From contig JANBPT010000494.1 of the NCBI GenBank assembly GCA_027575765.1, positions 1 to 33,450 on the forward strand: a DNA stretch of 33,450 bases, in the 5' to 3' direction. The DNA is from Tieghemiomyces parasiticus (taxonomy: Eukaryota > Kickxellomycota > Dimargaritomycetes > Dimargaritales > Dimargaritaceae). Under the pieces are notes generated by a model, which saw only the letters and a program-made list of their open reading frames with translations, did no database searches and was not told the origin of the DNA. Shown one piece after another: positions 10,801 through 21,030 of the stretch. Within the stretch, counting starts at the first letter, position 1; every line of letters begins with the position of its first letter. The position numbers and the translations under genes were made by a program.

Positions 10801-12398
10801 TGTACGAGGAGCCCGATGACGAGGATATGGGAGGTGACGCCTTTGACGTGAATGGTGGTCCGATGATCCCTCACGAGTTTGGCAACGCCCGCGATCTGGA
10901 CCGCCAGGAGGGACACATGGCTTTCAAGCAGTCTCGCGTCGTCATCCAGCCCACCGCAGACTGGGTCCCGCCCACCCGAATCGCCTTTGACCCTGTGGTC
11001 ATGCCCGATACGGTGCGCAGCGTGGTGTGGTGCGGTAAGGATAGTACCGAGCGGAGGATCGAGGCTGATCGAGAGCGAAAGGTCTTGTCGGTGAACTATA
11101 TGAGTAAGGACAAAATTCCACCGTCGCCGGCTTCGCCTACCTTAACCCCACTGGCACCAGCCCCTGGCAAGCCCGCCGACCTTCCCGGTGGCACCCCGCA
11201 CACCATCCCGTTCGTCGAGGACATGACGCCCGAGGAGCGGGACGGTCCACTACGCATCTTAGCCCAGCAGAGACCACAGAAAACGGTGGCATCGCCGGTC
11301 CTGACCGCCGACAGTCAGTCGCTCGGCGCCATGGCTGGTTCATACCGTGCCGCAGCCGACAATACTGACATGACTGCTGGCCATCCTGGGGGTCGCCAGG
11401 AGGACGATTCCACTGCACAGTCCCTGTCGAGCCTCATGCAAGAGCTATCCAGCAGTACCGTTGCCACACCCTCGCCGATCCCTGTACCTGCAACCACGGC
11501 ACCGACTCTTCCGGCGGCCACCGTGAAACCCAGCGCACCGACCGCCGCTTCTGTGCCTGGGAGCAGTGGCGCGGATCCCAATGCGTTACTGGCCAACCTG
11601 GGCAGCCTGCTGCACAACCCCGCTTTGGTTCTTCAGATGCTCACGTTACTTAACGGGGCCAACCAGCAACAGCAGGGAGCTTCCGGGAGCCCTGCGGCAC
11701 CGGGTACCAACCCCGCTATGGCGAACGCATTGGCCGCCTTTGGGGCACCGGCGGTCAGCCAGCAGGCAATGCCGACCGCTGCCGTTAATATGGCGCCACC
11801 GCAGCCACAGCCGCAAATGCCAGCCCCTACCCCTGCCGCTGCCGTGGTGACCCAACCGACTCTACATGGCAACAATACATCGGCTCCGCTTACAAACGCC
11901 CAACGTGCCTCTAACGCGCAAGCCATCCTGGCACAGCTCCAGCCCGCTCTGGCCTCCTCGCGGCCCGCCCCCGATTCCAACGCGAACCCGTTCCTCGGTC
12001 AGTCCGCGCCCACTTTACCTCCCACCCACCACCACCAGCAACAGCACCAACATCACCCGGCCCCGTACCTACCGGGGCCTAAACCTAAACGGTTCCGTAA
12101 AAACAAAAACGGCGGCGGTGGTGGTGGTGGTGGTGACGGTCACCACCCTTCCTACACTGGTGGGGACCTGATGGATGTAGGGAACGATGCAGATTACATG
12201 CACACGCAACATCAACAGCACCATAGCCATTTAGCACGTCAGAATGGGTTGGGCGAGGGCAACAGCAAGTTGTCATCGTCGCCCCAGCCCGTTGCCAAAA
12301 AATTAATTCAATCACGTCGCCGTGTCCCTTGCAAGTTTTTTATGGGGGGTGGATGCCGCCGCGGTGATAACTGTCACTTTTCCCACGAACGGAACTAG
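7887..12398 (+). CDS. PNUTS/Ppn1-like PP1 scaffold with homeodomain, TFIIS-N (LW) domain, RVxF motif and CCCH zinc finger
   Basis: One exon encodes 1503 residues. A Pro/Ser/Ala-rich N-terminal third precedes a 60-residue homeodomain (about 355-414; W48 equivalent is W402). A TFIIS N-terminal helical bundle follows at about 572-690. The PP1-docking motif K943-V-T-F946 is followed by a conserved-looking EFYRRHPADF stretch. After a long disordered region with Gln, His and Gly runs comes a C-terminal CCCH finger C1482-x7-C1490-x5-C1496-x3-H1500. LW domain, RVxF and a terminal CCCH finger in this order is the PNUTS (PPP1R10) layout. PNUTS recruits PP1 to the RNA polymerase II termination and 3'-end machinery, and fission yeast Ppn1 does so within CPF. 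A nuclear location is expected. The homeodomain is extra to animal PNUTS as I know it. The homeodomain's invariant Asn51 is Arg405. The start is the first ATG of the frame. Confidence 0.85.
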   Translation: MTNWSNSLPSRDTWHVAAQANGSPSVPTSQQSSPPSGSFLTQPITQGSVGVPTQAGTSRPGLPLSGAGHLTSPAAGFPHHLTASVGTNLGFHPGVPNGGGFPLPYAQLASGHVGPTGTYPMFHSPGGPAVNTQSPTFTMAGHPQQQRQPPYVPNGPAVTHAPSAPLGTGLNTDWMLELLKQPGGPAQLHQQLLNLPPDQTQQALARLHQLVGQANAGPPPSHLSPSAPGSTGYGFNVTPQDDPHSNDLCIEFDASDSPEPEQSAPVSSSPPSTQPTANQLPAAEPPSASPAASVGHAYSTQLATLPATGPLPVAAHYSAVPALLDSPASETVGSPGIPMTPDAAQSDGDAGPGVKPRARIFFTPQQTLVLECIYHSTPFPAAPVRRAVTDRLGLSESQISKWLYRRRQKQKAATGVAPIAGETVDSGPPAAYPFPVDDLTRKLVDEIWQAVATSRLPTPPAPQPVPPTALVPAPTSPASNQDGPGLPKRAKVAHPSLPGNVAHHNGESPLTTSSPRVPPSPSSLVVKLRLNSSPLASPTGLNASPATRSPVPVATTSTPVLLSPLAPPADLQQESQIEGFYRRMADTTNRDDRLSLLLIIRRAQNPVVLNGIAESKIPSLLRVWIVEAFKQYDDALLGNLLETVAHLPMTVDRLQQSKLGMLTRTICSKWSKRDPQLLQRAEAILAQWQSLATSAGRSPIVASTTPPAMTAPVDSPNSVSSTELVDDITQALPAGEKRTFAYVEITTSSPAPSPASSGLPGTVVDSPQNGSAAAATSLTEKAKEETPSRVSSSYLDMVRRLSTGRDARPPAASDKSAALIRRRPNNSADKGVLDTLLLSMTSGRGRSTPAAATSKVEDNSAARRIAAKLADKNAKAKPPAGLTRTSPALPNTKPAGLGGEAQLTNPPAASGARADASRPYGASSSLLAPRPTAAHQKSRTGRKVTFAADDALVKVKEFYRRHPADFSTPAWVYEEPDDEDMGGDAFDVNGGPMIPHEFGNARDLDRQEGHMAFKQSRVVIQPTADWVPPTRIAFDPVVMPDTVRSVVWCGKDSTERRIEADRERKVLSVNYMSKDKIPPSPASPTLTPLAPAPGKPADLPGGTPHTIPFVEDMTPEERDGPLRILAQQRPQKTVASPVLTADSQSLGAMAGSYRAAADNTDMTAGHPGGRQEDDSTAQSLSSLMQELSSSTVATPSPIPVPATTAPTLPAATVKPSAPTAASVPGSSGADPNALLANLGSLLHNPALVLQMLTLLNGANQQQQGASGSPAAPGTNPAMANALAAFGAPAVSQQAMPTAAVNMAPPQPQPQMPAPTPAAAVVTQPTLHGNNTSAPLTNAQRASNAQAILAQLQPALASSRPAPDSNANPFLGQSAPTLPPTHHHQQQHQHHPAPYLPGPKPKRFRKNKNGGGGGGGGDGHHPSYTGGDLMDVGNDADYMHTQHQQHHSHLARQNGLGEGNSKLSSSPQPVAKKLIQSRRRVPCKFFMGGGCRRGDNCHFSHERN

Positions 12399-14893
12399 AC
12401 GACGTTGACCATCGGAGACTACAGTCGCGACATCGTGCCCTGTGTCCTTCTTATTCGTACTCTGCTTCCTCCCCCTCCTTCTCCTTTTGAGTAATAAGGG
12501 AGTCGAAAGTCGTCTCCTAGGGGGGGGAGTTCAGAGGGTGCCAAATTATCAACTGGGACACTATGAGCGTTGTACAATTGTGGTACCTCTGGCCTGGTTG
12601 GCTCAGTTTGCTACGAAGCCACTGTCTCCACGGGTAACCCTCTCTGTGTGACCTATAATAATGTACACTCTTCAACTTAGTGGTCACCAACTTCACGATT
12701 TATCTTTGTCGCCTTTGGCTGTCTCTTCCCCATCCCTCTCCGGCTTAATATGTAGTAATCCACCCCTTCATTCTCAATACTTGCAGTTCCTCACATACCA
12801 CTTCCATGTTTACTTTTTTTTCTATAACGATAAGTGTTGGTGCCACATCGGTGTCAAGTTAAAGGTGTAAAGCATGCTGTTAGATTTTGTAACCACAATC
12901 GTATCATAACAGGCATAAAGATAATAGTAACCAATGCATAGTTGAGTATCTATATTTGGTATTTTAAGGTGATCCAATGGCAACGATGTACTTATGCCCC
13001 CACCCTCCAAGCCCGAGACCAGAGTCTAGGAGGGGGGGGTGCCCCTGCATCCAGGTGATCGCGACATCCAACTGCTCACCAGCAGATCATGAATTATGTC
13101 AAACATTGGTACTAGTCGTCGCTTTATTAGGTCTCTTCCCTGGCCGACAGCTCATCCTGGACTGTTAACTCATTTATACAATTTGCTGCCATTAGCCAGA
13201 TCTCCAGCCACCTCTCTAGTCCTTGTATAATGTATCCTCCCAGCATTTGAACTACCGTGCCCCACTTTCTGCCCCAGGCCCTCCTGAAACCGCAATTCCA
13301 ACCTCCTCTCCGGGCCCCCATATCAAGGGATACCCTTACTATACCTTTCTCTAATCCGCCTGGCTGTGAATAACATTTATATATCTACAAATAGATAGCT
13401 ATGAAAATAGTCATATGGCAAGTTAACTTGTTTACACGTGTAGCCGATGCAAAATCGGCCTACAATTTAGGTAAGGCGTGCTAAGATATAATTAGAAACA
13501 CCGTGCATGTAGTGACTTTGGTTGTAACGTCGTCCACTCGGCTCGGGGTACCGAGTGTCTGTAATTCACATGTAGTGTTCTCTCTCTCTCCCTCCCCCCT
13601 TAGGATTGCGTGTGAAGTGGCGTGTGGCATTATCGCCAATTTAGGAATACAGCCTGTCAATCCGCTCCAATTCGGTGAATGGATTTAACTGAGAAGGATT
13701 AGGTCAAGGATTGCCAACTGGCTCCTCACTTCACCGCCACTACAAGCCCCGGTAAGAGATGGTGTGGTTATAATTTACCTCCCCCCCAGATCGACCCAAC
13801 TCTGTCATTTGGTGGCAGTTGACTTGCGCGCGCGTGTTGGTGCAGTGCCACTATGCCGGTTTCAGTGACGTTTGTGGAGTGGAGGAGGAAAATGATAGAG
13901 TAGAGCTGGCGGAAAATCGTCCGTCAGCTGTCTCTCCTCCAGCGTTTTTCTTGACCCCGAGTCGCGACCTAACCAGGGCCTCGAAGCACCTATCACTAGG
14001 TTAAAGCAACCCCACACCGAATGTAATGTTTACAGAAAGTTCAGCCGCTAAACTAGCAATGATGCCCACGTAGGAAGTGGAATACAGGCAGAATGCGGTT
14101 GGGAAGGAAGGGGGCGGGTCTGCTGATTTCTACTATTATGTTTAACTATTTCAGTAGGGGTCACGACTGCACTATTTAGAAAGGGCCTTGACGAGGGGTG
14201 TATGTGCGTGTATACGTGCAGTTTGAAGAGGATGGGTTATCAGATATCCTAATTCGCTGGCAATATTGGCACCTCCGAAGCACCTGGGCTAGCGAAAAAA
14301 AAATACGGCCGATCAGACATGCGCTGATTACGTTAGCCTATATCCTGTAGCCACTTTTAATCGCTGAAACACTACTGGGCAGTCAAATTGTACAGGCCAT
14401 GAACATCTGCTAAACGACTGGCCATATGCTCCCCGAGGCTGTTGTGTTTCGTGCTGATTTAAACTCAACCCAAATCACTACCACCTATTTTCAGATTATT
14501 AGCATGGTCACCTTCCCCCTTGATAGTGTGGTTGACGGAGTCCAATATGGCAGACAACTGTCAGACTAGGGTTGTAGCTGCCAAGAGATGTGGTTGACAT
14601 ACCACCTGTCAAGCCATTATAATCCCGACAGTAAAATGAGGCTGGCAAGACCCATCAAATACTAAACAGATTAGCGAGTGGAGATAGCCGAAGGGTGGCT
14701 GTGGGAAAACACGCAAGAGATCCAGGTCACTAGTGTAAATTCAAACGGGATGACTACCTCTCAATCCATCCAATCCAGTCCACCAAAACAACTCATCTCC
14801 TCTACGGGATGCCATGAAAGGCGATAAGTTAGTTGAATATGACTACGCGATAATAGAGGGCGTTTGAAGTCGGCGACGGCGATCTATTTAGTG

Positions 14894-14910
14894 GGTAGCC
14901 GGCGGCTACC
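14894..14910. repeat. Short palindrome GGTAGCCG-G-CGGCTACC
   Basis: Two perfect eight-base arms surround a single centre base. The CGG and CCG triplets at the centre resemble sites of fungal Zn2Cys6 factors, but no nearby gene start supports this. Confidence 0.35.
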
Positions 14911-15020
14911 TTCGCTGGTCCCAGGCAGAGCGGCTGAGAAGTGAGCCAGATTAGAGGATCGCCATGAAGCTGGATATCCCTCTCCTCTACTCCCTTCGCT
15001 AGTCCCTCATTACCGATCGT

Positions 15021-15044
15021 CCGGTGACTGGGACCTGTCACCGG
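15021..15044. repeat. Inverted repeat CCGGTGAC / GTCACCGG with eight-base loop
   Basis: Perfect eight-base arms at 15021-15028 and 15037-15044 flank an eight-base loop. No U-tract follows and no gene end lies nearby, so it is reported only as a structure. Confidence 0.4.
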
Positions 15045-16583
15045 CGGGCGTGAGCGTCGCAGTGACGAGTGTAACTCGGTGGAGTGACCGTCAGTGCTGC
15101 TCTACTTTATCCGTAATCTAAGAAGCAAGCTATAGGAAGGAACTTCCTGTGCTCAACTGGCACCGTCTTCATCTCCACCACCCCTGCCCCATTGTCACTA
15201 GATAGCCTCTTGTACTTGGCCTTCTATTCTCCGCCTACCTCCATTGACCTGGTTCCCGTTAACCGAGTGTAGCAAGGAGCGTTACAAGAAACAAGCGGCC
15301 CGCTAGAAACCTATCGTGCAGGCCTGGGTGTTGAGGTGTATATGGGAAGAGGATGGGATGTGACCACAATGAATTACCACTCTAAGTACCCATGGCACCA
15401 TATATTGGTTTTACATTGATGCACGCGTGAGAGGCGGAGGTATGGCCAAGCGCAGGTACCTCTTCTTGACATTTTGGCTGCATCTCCGTTGGCACCTTCA
15501 GTTCTATATCAAAATCACCGGTTAAACTATTTGTAAAATAAAACACCGACAAGATTGATGCGCACCATGACATCACCTATTAATTGCTTGGGCGAGGATT
15601 TCGGTTTGGGGATGTGCAGCCCAACGGGTAGTGGCCCAATCCGCTGGTGACTCTCAGGCTAAAATTCAAGTGCCTATCCTTGAAACGCCTTCCCTGGTCT
15701 AATAACTACTGGTATGCGCTGCGTCTACGGCGATCGGGGGAGGAGTCTCAATTATTGGACCGTCGGTGTGTAGGTCATTGCCCATCTCTTCCGCTCTGCT
15801 GTCTGGCGGCGAATATAGGGCCAGAGACGTGATGGGTGGGCGGAATTGGAATTGATACACCTGCAGATGTTTATTGGAACGCAAGAGAGGAGGGGCTAAA
15901 ATCTGGTGCGGCCATCCTATTTCTAGGGTGATGTATTCACCTTGAGTCTTCACATGTCGGCTTATTTATAACCAATAATCTGGTGGTAATGGTGGGCAGA
16001 AAATCCAGGGAATTGCGTCCCTGCTTACTAAACGCAAACGGGTTGGAGAGTAACTGGGCACACGGTAGACTAGTACAGCTAAAGTCCGATTTAAGGTCAC
16101 CGTCTAAGTTCTGGACTGGTTACTGTAAATGATTGCCAACTCTCCCTCGTCTCCTTTGGCCATCTTCTTTCTCCTCCCATCTTTTTCTCTCCTAACCATG
16201 TCATCTTCTCCCCTCTAACCCTCTTTCACCCAACAGTGACCATGCACGGCTCTCTCCGTGTCGTACCACCGCTAACTTGTTTGACCGAACGTCACGGCCG
16301 ATCCCTGGCATTGCTCCCATATAAAACCCGCCGACATCGCTCCTCTCTAGGTCGGGACCGCATTCCACCTTCAGCATACACTTTTTTCACTCTCCACCGA
16401 GTCATTTCCTTTCCCCATCAACGCTCTGTGACCACCGGTCGCTACATTTATATTTGTTCCTTACACAACCATCACCGTATTGTCCTCGCATACGAACCCT
16501 CACCCTTTACCCTAGTTCGCAGCCGCCCGTTCGTTTATCCCCTACCACTGCCGTTTCATTCCGTCCTCTTCACTTCCGTCACC

Positions 16584-17231
16584 ATGGATTCCCGAGCTAC
16601 CGAGTTCAAAATTGTCAAGAAGAACCTCATTGGCAACGTCAAGCACGTTTTCAACGCCGACAAGAGCTCCGAATACACCAAGAAGGCCAACACCCTTGGG
16701 CTTGATAAGATGTTTTTCGGGTCGGGCGCCAATGGGTCCTCGTCGTGGGAGATGGTACCGGACGCGGTATCGAGTCGTAAGCGGGTCTACATCAACAACA
16801 AGCTCCACATGACCATCGAGCTTCGCCAGAAGCAGTGGAGCTCACAAGACGGCGGCCTGGCCCGCTACAAGTTCCATTGGTGCGGCGAGGAATTCGTGTG
16901 GAAGCAGTATGGCTACAAAGACCATAACTTCAAGTGCGTCCACTTGGAATCCGACCAGACCATCGCCGACTTCAATTACTTTACCTGGGCCCTGATGGAT
17001 GTGGGCACCCTCAAACTGGTGCCCAACCAGTACCTCCAGTCCCGCGGCCTTAAAGAATTCCTCATTTTCTCATGCATCGACTTGCTCGAGGACTCGCTCA
17101 AGGACGGTGCCACTCGCCGTAAGGAGCGTAAGGTCAACGACCGGACCCGCCACGCTGTTAATAACTGGCGATACAATTCCGACAGCGACCTGGTACGCTC
17201 GCCTCTGTTGGCGGGGGCTGCCCGGGCCTAG
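16584..17231 (+). CDS. Tubby-C-terminal-like domain protein, 215 residues
   Basis: The ATG at 16584 has a strong context (ACCATGG) and opens a compact 215-residue protein. The same frame stays open upstream to 16236, but that part is pyrimidine-rich leader with low-quality translation, so I do not include it. The body has alternating strand-like segments (SSWEMVPDAV, KRVYINNKLHMTIELR, ARYKFHWCGEEFVW, FKCVHLESDQTIADFNY) followed by a buried-looking helix LKEFLIFSCIDLLEDSL, then a basic tail RRKERKVNDRTRH. A beta-barrel closed around a hydrophobic helix is the tubby C-terminal-like or LURP/DUF6593 pattern; fungi carry many such small proteins of unknown role, often membrane- or lipid-associated. 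The family call is by eye. A paralogue lies at about 4344-4757. There is no signal peptide. Confidence 0.65.
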   Translation: MDSRATEFKIVKKNLIGNVKHVFNADKSSEYTKKANTLGLDKMFFGSGANGSSSWEMVPDAVSSRKRVYINNKLHMTIELRQKQWSSQDGGLARYKFHWCGEEFVWKQYGYKDHNFKCVHLESDQTIADFNYFTWALMDVGTLKLVPNQYLQSRGLKEFLIFSCIDLLEDSLKDGATRRKERKVNDRTRHAVNNWRYNSDSDLVRSPLLAGAARA

Positions 17232-17377
17232 TGGTTCCGCACAGCCCGGTCAACCTCGACTCTTTCCTACACTGCTTCGGACCCTGCTGAGTCCAGCTAC
17301 ATCACGTCGCAAGGGTCGTATTATACTGCCTTGTGCCACGCACGCTACCGTCGAGGTACTGTACCGTACACCCTCCC

Positions 17378-17393
17378 ATATATATATATATAT
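17378..17393. repeat. AT dinucleotide microsatellite
   Basis: Eight AT units lie about 150 bases after the stop of the tubby-like gene, probably in its 3' UTR or just beyond. Confidence 0.85.
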
Positions 17394-17930
17394 CTATGTA
17401 TTCACTCATGCACCGCAGCACATTACGCTCCTTTACTTCGACATCCTCATTCCCTACCATGTACACCACACCCCTGCCCATTTATGACCACCTACACTCC
17501 TTACTTTGAGTGCAGCTTATCTTCGTTACCTCTATTTTTATTACGATCATGTACCGCCCGTGAAATAAACACAAGTATATACAGTGGGCGCGTATTCACC
17601 TTGTTGAGTATACCTGTACCAATCGGCCACACGCTACAAGGTACCGAGAAGTGCGCCGTACCTCGTGACACCTGGCCGTGCATAGGCTCCCATGCCCTCC
17701 TCTTCTGGAATGTTATTTACCCTGAATTGCTATCGTTTGTGGTAGATATCTCGATGAGAGATAGTATGTGCCACTGTTAGCTACAAGAGGGCTCCAGATG
17801 AGCAGCCTCTAGTGACGGCATTAGCCGTATTGTGTACTTCCTGCCCGGAAGTGACCGCGGAGGAAGCGGTTGTCCGGCAAGTTATGAAAGAACAGCCGCT
17901 GTCAATATCAAGTATATGATCAACCGCTAC

Positions 17931-17948
17931 GACATGGAAATCCATGTC
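17931..17948. repeat. Inverted repeat GACATGGA-AA-TCCATGTC
   Basis: Perfect eight-base arms are separated by AA, giving a near-palindrome of 18 bases in intergenic DNA. A dimeric binding site is possible; nothing else supports a function. Confidence 0.35.
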
Positions 17949-19573
17949 ACTCATGCAAGGCGCGAATCAGCAGCAGGGCTAGTCAAGCGATGACTTGAGA
18001 CTGTCCAGCTGCAAGTTCGGCTGTGCAGAGCAGACAGTCGAATCCCTTCTAAGCTGTTGTATCCAGAAGAGAGTATTCGGACTTCGGTGTAAGGACGGTT
18101 TGGCTAATAGAGCCGTAATCGCCAACCCTCCCCCTGTATGGTCCGTCCAACCAGATGCCCGATGTAAAAAATAAGACACATTTCGGCCAGTCAGGAGACA
18201 GGGTCAACTAGGCGGGGCATCACTTCTTCACGCAGGCACTCACATTGGTTGATGGCATGTTGAGGGGTTCGATAGGGGTGTGTGGCGCATCGCTCTGGGC
18301 GCCAAGTTAGATGGCGGTGTATTGCCAACCTCAACCGTCCGGCATCACTGGTAGGCGTAGCTAGGTAACAGTATAAAAATATTGTATAAATTTAAGGGAG
18401 AAAATGGGACGACACAACTTTGTGAAGTGACAGTGGTAACTTATCCCCTCAGGCCAATTTCCTACACCCTCCTAACGAGATTATATTTAGCAGCTCATTT
18501 ATTTACACCCCTCCAGCCCTGGTGGCCAGGCTTAGATGTGGCCGATTACACTGGGCGGCGCTAATGTCAAGTCACTTCAACGACCATATGTAACCATCCG
18601 CTCGTCTCGACTCATTAATCATCCAAAACAAATAAGCCGACTTGGCGCTATCGACACGATGGTGGCATAGCGAACCGGGCTTACGGCCAGGCCCTACGGC
18701 CGGTCGGTGGTAGCATTGTAATGCGGCCACGCCATGGTTGTACAAGGGCTTGGCGTACCTATAGCTGCACAAACCACGCCATCCGTCAAGGCCAATATAA
18801 CCAGAGAGGCCGGGGTACTGTGTCTCCATATCCCCATGTTTCCATTGCCATTGTGCTATCCTTACCTTCCCCGCCGCTCCGCTTTGTACTGTACGCGTGT
18901 CGACGAGGTGTATGTGGGTCCTTAGGAGGTGGGGGGCCAGTTGATCTCATCCTTCCCCGCCGTCCCCACACCCTTCCCCCTTCCCAATATCTGGCCTGCT
19001 AGGTCTGCTGCCAGCGTCCAATTGGTCAGCATGGTAGACCCACGCCTCGCCGCCTATCTACCCCTCCTGCCTACTGCTGGGGAGCTAGTTAACCCGCCTC
19101 GTTCATTCTCTCCACAGCTTGAGTCAAGCGGACTGCTCGCAGGGTTGTACGGCTTTTATAGAGGCTCCCCATAGCACCTTCCCTACTTGCGCATTCGACA
19201 CGTCACCTGGCATCTCCTGGCTCTCTTTCCTCGTACCCGCTTCGCTTTATTATCTCTGTTGGCCGGCACCACGTTTGCTTTGCTTTGATTTTCTATTACG
19301 TATTACTGTCTCGCCCACCCCACCCATTCACATTAAGCACCCCTCCCGACCCTGCCTTTCCCCTCTTGCCTCCTCGGCTAATACGCTGCGCTTCTGTCTT
19401 TGCCCGCCCGTCCACCGTCTTCGCACTGAATACTCAATTACTGGACATTTCACTCCCTCGTACCCACTCTTGCCCTGTACTACCCTGATTCTCAGCCCTC
19501 ATATCGAACAACGCACCCTTACAGTTTTTTTCCGGTTCTGTTCCACCTCACACCGCTCCTATTCATTATCGCC

Positions 19574-21030
19574 ATGACTACTTCTTCCGATCACCAGACT
19601 CTGGACGACAGCTCCAAGGTGCCTGCAAGTAACCGGAGTGAGTTTTACAGCTTCCTCAAAAACTTGGGCTCCTTCACGGGGGATCTCAGTGCCCTGACCT
19701 GCCCGTCCTTTTTGCTGAGTGGCGATTCCATACTCGAGTACTGCACACACTGGTGCGACCAGCCGTCGCTTTTCACTGCCATCAGCGAGGCCCTTGACTC
19801 CGAGCAGCGCATGGTGGGCGTATGCCGTTGGTTCATATCCACGCTGTACGGCAGCTACTACCTGCGCACCGCCGAGTCGAGCAACGAAAAGAAGCCCTTC
19901 AATCCCATCCTTGGCGAGCAGCTCCTGGGTCACTGGGACGACCCTGAGACCCACACCCGCACCACCCTCGTCGTCGAGCAGGTATCTCACCACCCGCCCG
20001 TCAGCGGGGTCTTCCTAGAGAACCAGCAGGCTGGTATCTTCCTCAATGCCCACAGTAAGTGACCTCTCACTTTAGGCCGTGGCGGTTTTATTCTGCGTGA
20101 CCAGCGTCTTGCAAGCGTGTCTAGCTGCGCACGACCGATTGGACCGAGTATAGCAATATGAGCCCTTAAGATAGCGGAACGATCCATGTATACCGCGAAG
20201 CCCAATCGAACTATGCTAACCCTTCACCGTACCGATGTGTTCCATGCTGTGACCTACCCTCCCTAGCCGGGCAGAAATCTAAATTCACCGGCACCACAAT
20301 CAAGATCAATCAGACAGGCTTCGCCACCCTACACTTCCGCGATACGGATGAGGTGTACACGCTCAACTTCCCGGACCTTTACATCCGTTCGCTCATCACA
20401 GGCAAGCCGTTCATGGAGATCATGGGCAACACGTGGATCCGCTCCAACAAGGGTTATGTAGCGGTGTTCAAGTACATTGGCAAGCCGTGGTTCGGCGGCG
20501 AGTACCACCGGTTCAAAGGCCACGTGTATCATCTGCTCGACCGACCAGCTGACAACAAAGTAGTGGATCCGCTCACACTGGAAAGCTCTAAATCAAAAGC
20601 ACTCGAGCTGTTCGCTATTGAGGGACGGTGGATTGCGAACTCTACCATTACCGACCTACGCACCAAAAAGACCAGTGTACTATTTGACGCCACGGCCCAT
20701 AGGCCCATCCCCATCCAGGTGGCGCCGTTGGACCAACAAGGTCCCTTCGAAAGCCGCCGACTTTGGCGCGAGGTCTCGCAGGCCATCAATCAGGGTGACT
20801 TTGGGACCGCGTCGACCAAAAAGTCCGAGATTGAAACCCGCCAGCGCGAGGAACGTAAAGCCCGTAAGGACCGCGGTGATGAGTGGCAGCCTCGGGATTT
20901 TACTTTTGTGCCTGACGACCACCTTCCCTCGCAGACCCGGGCCCACCTAGATAGCGCTACCCAGGCCGAGAGTGGCCGATGGGTTCACAAGAGTGTGACC
21001 GACAAGCTGGCCCGGCCGTCGTCAAAGTAG
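19574..21030 (+). CDS. Oxysterol-binding protein of the short Kes1/Osh4 type (two exons)
   Basis: Exon 1 is 19574-20054 and exon 2 is 20267-21030. The intron (20055-20266, 212 bases) starts GTAAGT, ends CCCTAG and has a branch-like GCTAAC at 20214-20219. The spliced product is 414 residues, close to yeast Kes1. It carries the family signature EQVSHHPP (135-142) and KPFNP (107-111), whose Lys107, Asn110 and His139-His140 match the PI4P-binding residues of Kes1. K346, E350 and R354 fit the K-x3-E-x3-R set near the C-terminus. There is no PH, FFAT or ankyrin part, so it is the lone lipid-exchange domain. Kes1-type proteins swap sterol for PI4P between ER and Golgi membranes. The start ATG has context GCCATGA and follows a pyrimidine-rich leader. 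Confidence 0.93.

Larger units (their letters stand above)
12399..16583. other. Intergenic, 4.2 kb without a supported gene
   Basis: The stretch is more AT-rich than the genes. Short frames show no domains. Three minus-strand frames (14829-15041, 15382-15576 and 15699-15953) have coding-like composition but no family signal. A CT run with a TAG near 13577-13603 resembles a splice acceptor. Small palindromes occur at 14894-14910 and 15021-15044. The plus strand from about 16140 to 16580 is strongly pyrimidine-rich and probably is the leader of the next gene. Confidence 0.5.
17232..19573. other. Intergenic; 3' region of the tubby-like gene and leader of the OSBP gene
   Basis: An AT microsatellite lies at 17378-17393 soon after the upstream stop. 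The middle part (17800-18700) has only short frames without motifs. From about 18840 to 19570 the plus strand is pyrimidine-rich, consistent with promoter and 5' UTR of the OSBP gene. No RNA gene was seen. Confidence 0.5.

Noticed and set aside
16236..16583. 116-codon N-terminal extension of the tubby-like protein
   Set aside because: The translation comes from pyrimidine-rich leader, has no paralogue support, and the ATG at 16584 has a far better context.
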